20,596 bases of DNA. It comes from Cudoniella acicularis (Eukaryota; Ascomycota; Leotiomycetes; Helotiales; Helotiaceae). The stretch lies in the NCBI GenBank assembly GCA_013054445.1, contig JAAMPI010001049.1:1-20596 (forward strand), in the 5' to 3' direction. The first letter of the stretch is position 1. The number at the start of each line of letters is the position of its first letter. A program made the position numbers and the translations under genes. Below are positions 18,248 to 20,596 of this stretch, piece by piece. The notes under the pieces are model-generated. The model had not been told where the DNA came from. It did no database searches and worked only from the letters and a program-made list of their open reading frames with translations.

Positions 18248-19762
18248 ATGGCAAGCTTCCAAGTCACCGAGCCTACTCTCGAGGACTTCTTCCCACCAAA
18301 ATGGACTACCGTTGCTGCTCTGGTAATCAACTCCCTTCCCCCCTTTCCTGTTCCAGAGCGTTTGCTGCATTCAATATAACGCCAAATCGTTGGTCTTGCG
18401 TCACGCAACAATGCTATTCTTAGAATCTGAATCTTCGGCTTGCTAACCCTGCTCGCAGATCTTGCTCACACTCTTTAACTTTGTCGTCTACCGTCTTTAC
18501 TTCCACCCATTGGCAGAAATCCCCGGTCCCCGTCTTTACGCTCTCTTGATTATCCCCAAGGCTTATGATCTATACCGCGGCAGACTGCCATACCGCATTT
18601 CTGAGCTCCACGATAAATATGGCCCCGTTGTTCGTATTGCTCCTGGAGGAGTTTCTTTTATTTCCGATGCCTGGAATGATATATATGGAAGACAGGGTTC
18701 CAAGCCTTAGTTTGCTAAAGATTCCAAGGAGCGGTTCCAACTGACGGAAAAGCTTCATTGAAACATCTCGAAGCCTGTCAACCTCGTCGACTGGTACAAC
18801 TTCACTACCTTTGATGTCACCGGTGACCTAACATTCGGAGATTCCTTCCAATGCTTGCACACATCTACTCTTCACGTAAGCTTCTCAATCTTCAACAACA
18901 GGAACTTTAAACTAATTGTTTTGCAGGATTGGGTCACGACTAACTTTGCATTTGTCTTTGGAGCTGCTCTGATTGGAATGTCCCAACATTTCTGGCCTTT
19001 GACACCCCTCCTCATGGCTTTTATGCCGAAGAACCTCTCCAATGCTGCTGATGAACACGCCCGCTATACGGAAACCAAGCTGCAAAAGCAATTGAAAAAT
19101 AAGACGGGCCGTCCTGACTTGTAAGTGAAACCCATCCTGGTCTCTTGACCCCCTCAACTGATGAAATCAGTATGACCCCTATCATGAACAAGATCAATAA
19201 GCCAGATGGTACTAGCGACGACGAGCTTTTGGATACAGCCCGTGCCTTCAGTAAGTAACTTATATCTTTCACCCCCTCCCATGAATTCCCCCTTACGGAC
19301 GAAGTTCCATCCTTTCCTCTCCCACCCGTCACCCCCTTCAAACAATCAGATGCTAACCCACCACAGTGACCGGCGGCTCCGAAACCGTAACCACCTACCT
19401 CATCTCCGGAAACCCCATCCCAGGCAACACCATCGTAGCCATCGACCTCTTCTCCGCCGGGCGCTCCTCCCTCAACTTCACCCTTCCACTAGAATTCATC
19501 CCCGAGCGCTGGCTTGCCTCTCCCCCATCCGAAATTCAAGAACGAAAAGAAGAAAATAATGCAATTTTTCAGCACAGGACTAAAACATTGTATTGGTAAG
19601 AAATTGGCGTTGACGGAAATTGCGCTAATTCTTGCGAGGCTGTTTTGGGAGTTTGATGTCGAGTTGACGGGGGAGAGTTGGGGGTGGAGTGAGGGGATGA
19701 GGGTTGTGGGGATGTATGTTAAGAATCCTTTGTGGGCTAGGTGTAGGGTTGCTGAGCATTAA
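18248..19762 (+). pseudogene. cytochrome P450 pseudogene with two internal deletions
   Basis: Exons can be traced at 18248-18322 (MASFQVTEPTLEDFF), 18459-18875, 18927-19120, 19171-19250 and 19367-19762. The product starts as a fungal microsomal P450: a hydrophobic anchor, the YRLYFHPLAEIPGP hinge, YGPVVRIAPGGVSF, then KPVNLVDWYNFTTFDVTGDL. The I-helix (TGGSETVTTYL), the PERF-like FIPERW and the heme loop FSTGLKHCIGKKLA are present. Lesions: TAG at 18708-18710 and TGA at 18759-18761; loss of about 60 residues (the C-helix region) near 18765; loss of about 100 residues between TTYL and GNPIPGNT near 19410, which removes the ExxR motif; and a frameshift near 19560 before the heme loop. Relatives (CYP65-type, secondary-metabolite oxidases) are about 500 residues. 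It cannot be a working oxygenase. Confidence 0.85.
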
Positions 19763-20428
19763 GTTTGCGGCGCTTTTTAGGTATTCTGCTGTTATGCTGC
19801 TTTTTGGGGATACTCATCTTTGGACCGTTTACTTGCTTGCTGCTCGATTTTCCCCTCCCTGCCATGGGAGTGGTTTTGGCTTAATTCCTGACACAATTAT
19901 TGGGTAATTTGTGCCTATTATGGGGCAATTTAATTTTGCAGGCTTGCGTTACTTGCTTGCCTTGCCTTGCTTGTGGGTAGTTAGATAATACACTGTCGGA
20001 ATACAAGCACTTTGGAACATTTCTGAGAGTCGTCTATACTTGTGAAATTGTGTACCTTTAAGTAACCTGTGATGTAAAAACACGTAAATGCTTGAATACA
20101 TTTTGAGATACCTACTGTGTCTAGGTGCCTCTTCCTTGTGGTTTGGGATGATGAAAAGGGAGATTTGAACTTTTGAATCACTTATAGGAGAAAAAGGTGT
20201 TCAGAAGGCCACAAGATGGTAGGAAAGAAATCGAGAACTTCAATTAGCGGTATCTATCTACCAATGTCTAATAACCATAACAAACGCCCGGGACGAACAC
20301 CCGAAAGGAAACGCCCAGCTCACCCGCCGAACCAACTAAACGACCACCCACTCATCCCAGCTAATCCATCATATCATGCATCCAACAAACAACCCCCATC
20401 TTCAACACCCCACTATCGCAGTGTCCCT
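19763..20428. other. intergenic region downstream of the P450 remnant
   Basis: AT-rich at first, with a CTTGC/CTTGCC-type simple tract near 19940-19972, then C/A-rich. A 77-residue plus-strand frame at 20216-20449 has low-complexity Pro/Asn/Ser composition and no domain; it overlaps the possible gene end on the other strand. No RNA gene was seen. Confidence 0.4.
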
Positions 20429-20596
20429 TCAAACCCTTGGAAGAACTAACTCCAGTTCCCCACCCCATCTAAAAACAGCCGTCTCCCGAAACTCCCTCAA
20501 GCCAGCAACAACATCGATGACACCCCGATTTCGCCTCATTCCCCCGCCACCCACAACCTCTTCTGCAGGAACAACAGGAGCAGCAGCTGGCACCTC
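20429..20596 (-). CDS. possible C-terminal end of a gene entering from beyond the window
   Basis: The minus strand is open from the window edge for 55 codons to a TGA at 20429-20431. It contains VPAAAPVVPAEEVVGGGG and then RGVIDVVAGLREFRETAVF, ending LELVLPRV. The Ala/Pro/Gly linker followed by a charged, regular segment looks like real coding sequence, but it is too short to assign a family and could still be chance. Confidence 0.35.
   Translation of the reverse strand, partial: EVPAAAPVVPAEEVVGGGGMRRNRGVIDVVAGLREFRETAVFRWGGELELVLPRV

Noticed and set aside
19206..19559. Plus-strand frame of 117 codons rich in Pro, His and Arg
   Set aside because: It runs across a P450 intron and is out of frame with the P450 exon that follows (FIPERW, heme loop).
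1..20596. Transposon as the cause of the pseudogene cluster
   Set aside because: I found no transposase or reverse-transcriptase motif, long terminal repeat or long terminal inverted repeat anywhere in the window.

Overview
The window looks like genomic DNA of a filamentous ascomycete (Pezizomycotina). The evidence is protein-coding genes broken by short introns (about 48-136 nt, GT..AG, several with CTAAC-type branch points), a SET1 histone methyltransferase and an ATG27 autophagy receptor of fungal type, and accessory families typical of such fungi: PTH11-like rhodopsin-fold protein, HET domain, NmrA-like oxidoreductase, cytochrome P450, and an alpha/beta-hydrolase-ankyrin protein. A Leotiomycete (Helotiales-like) origin is my guess from the style of the proteins; nothing in the window proves it.

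Layout, left to right. (1) 288-1527, minus: a decayed gene for a fungal rhodopsin-fold (PTH11-like) seven-helix protein, traceable over several exons but broken by two TGG-to-stop changes and one frameshift. (2) about 2369-5997, plus: a large multi-exon gene that appears intact, with an N-terminal serine-hydrolase (DUF676/lipase-like) domain, a helical middle and about ten ankyrin repeats. It has the outline of a fungal NLR but no visible NACHT/NB-ARC ATPase. (3) 6303-6881, minus: a truncated HET-domain remnant. (4) 8061-12008, plus: SET1, the catalytic subunit of COMPASS (H3K4 methylation), complete in three exons, 1277 residues, preceded by short upstream ORFs. (5) 13231-14467, minus: a decayed NmrA-like/isoflavone-reductase-type NAD(P)-binding gene. 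(6) 15418-16529, minus: ATG27, complete in three exons except for a one-base excess in a seven-G run that breaks its frame. (7) 18248-19762, plus: a P450 pseudogene with two internal deletions, stops and a frameshift; the cysteine heme loop survives but the ExxR region is gone. (8) 20429-20596, minus: possible 3' end of a gene that runs out of the window.

Taken together, two conserved housekeeping genes (SET1, ATG27) sit in a neighbourhood of accessory genes, at least four of which are dead or dying. The only apparently intact accessory gene is the hydrolase-ankyrin protein, which is the best candidate for something functionally new. No transposon, CRISPR array, rRNA or tRNA was recognised. 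All exon joins were read by eye and have not been tested against transcripts.
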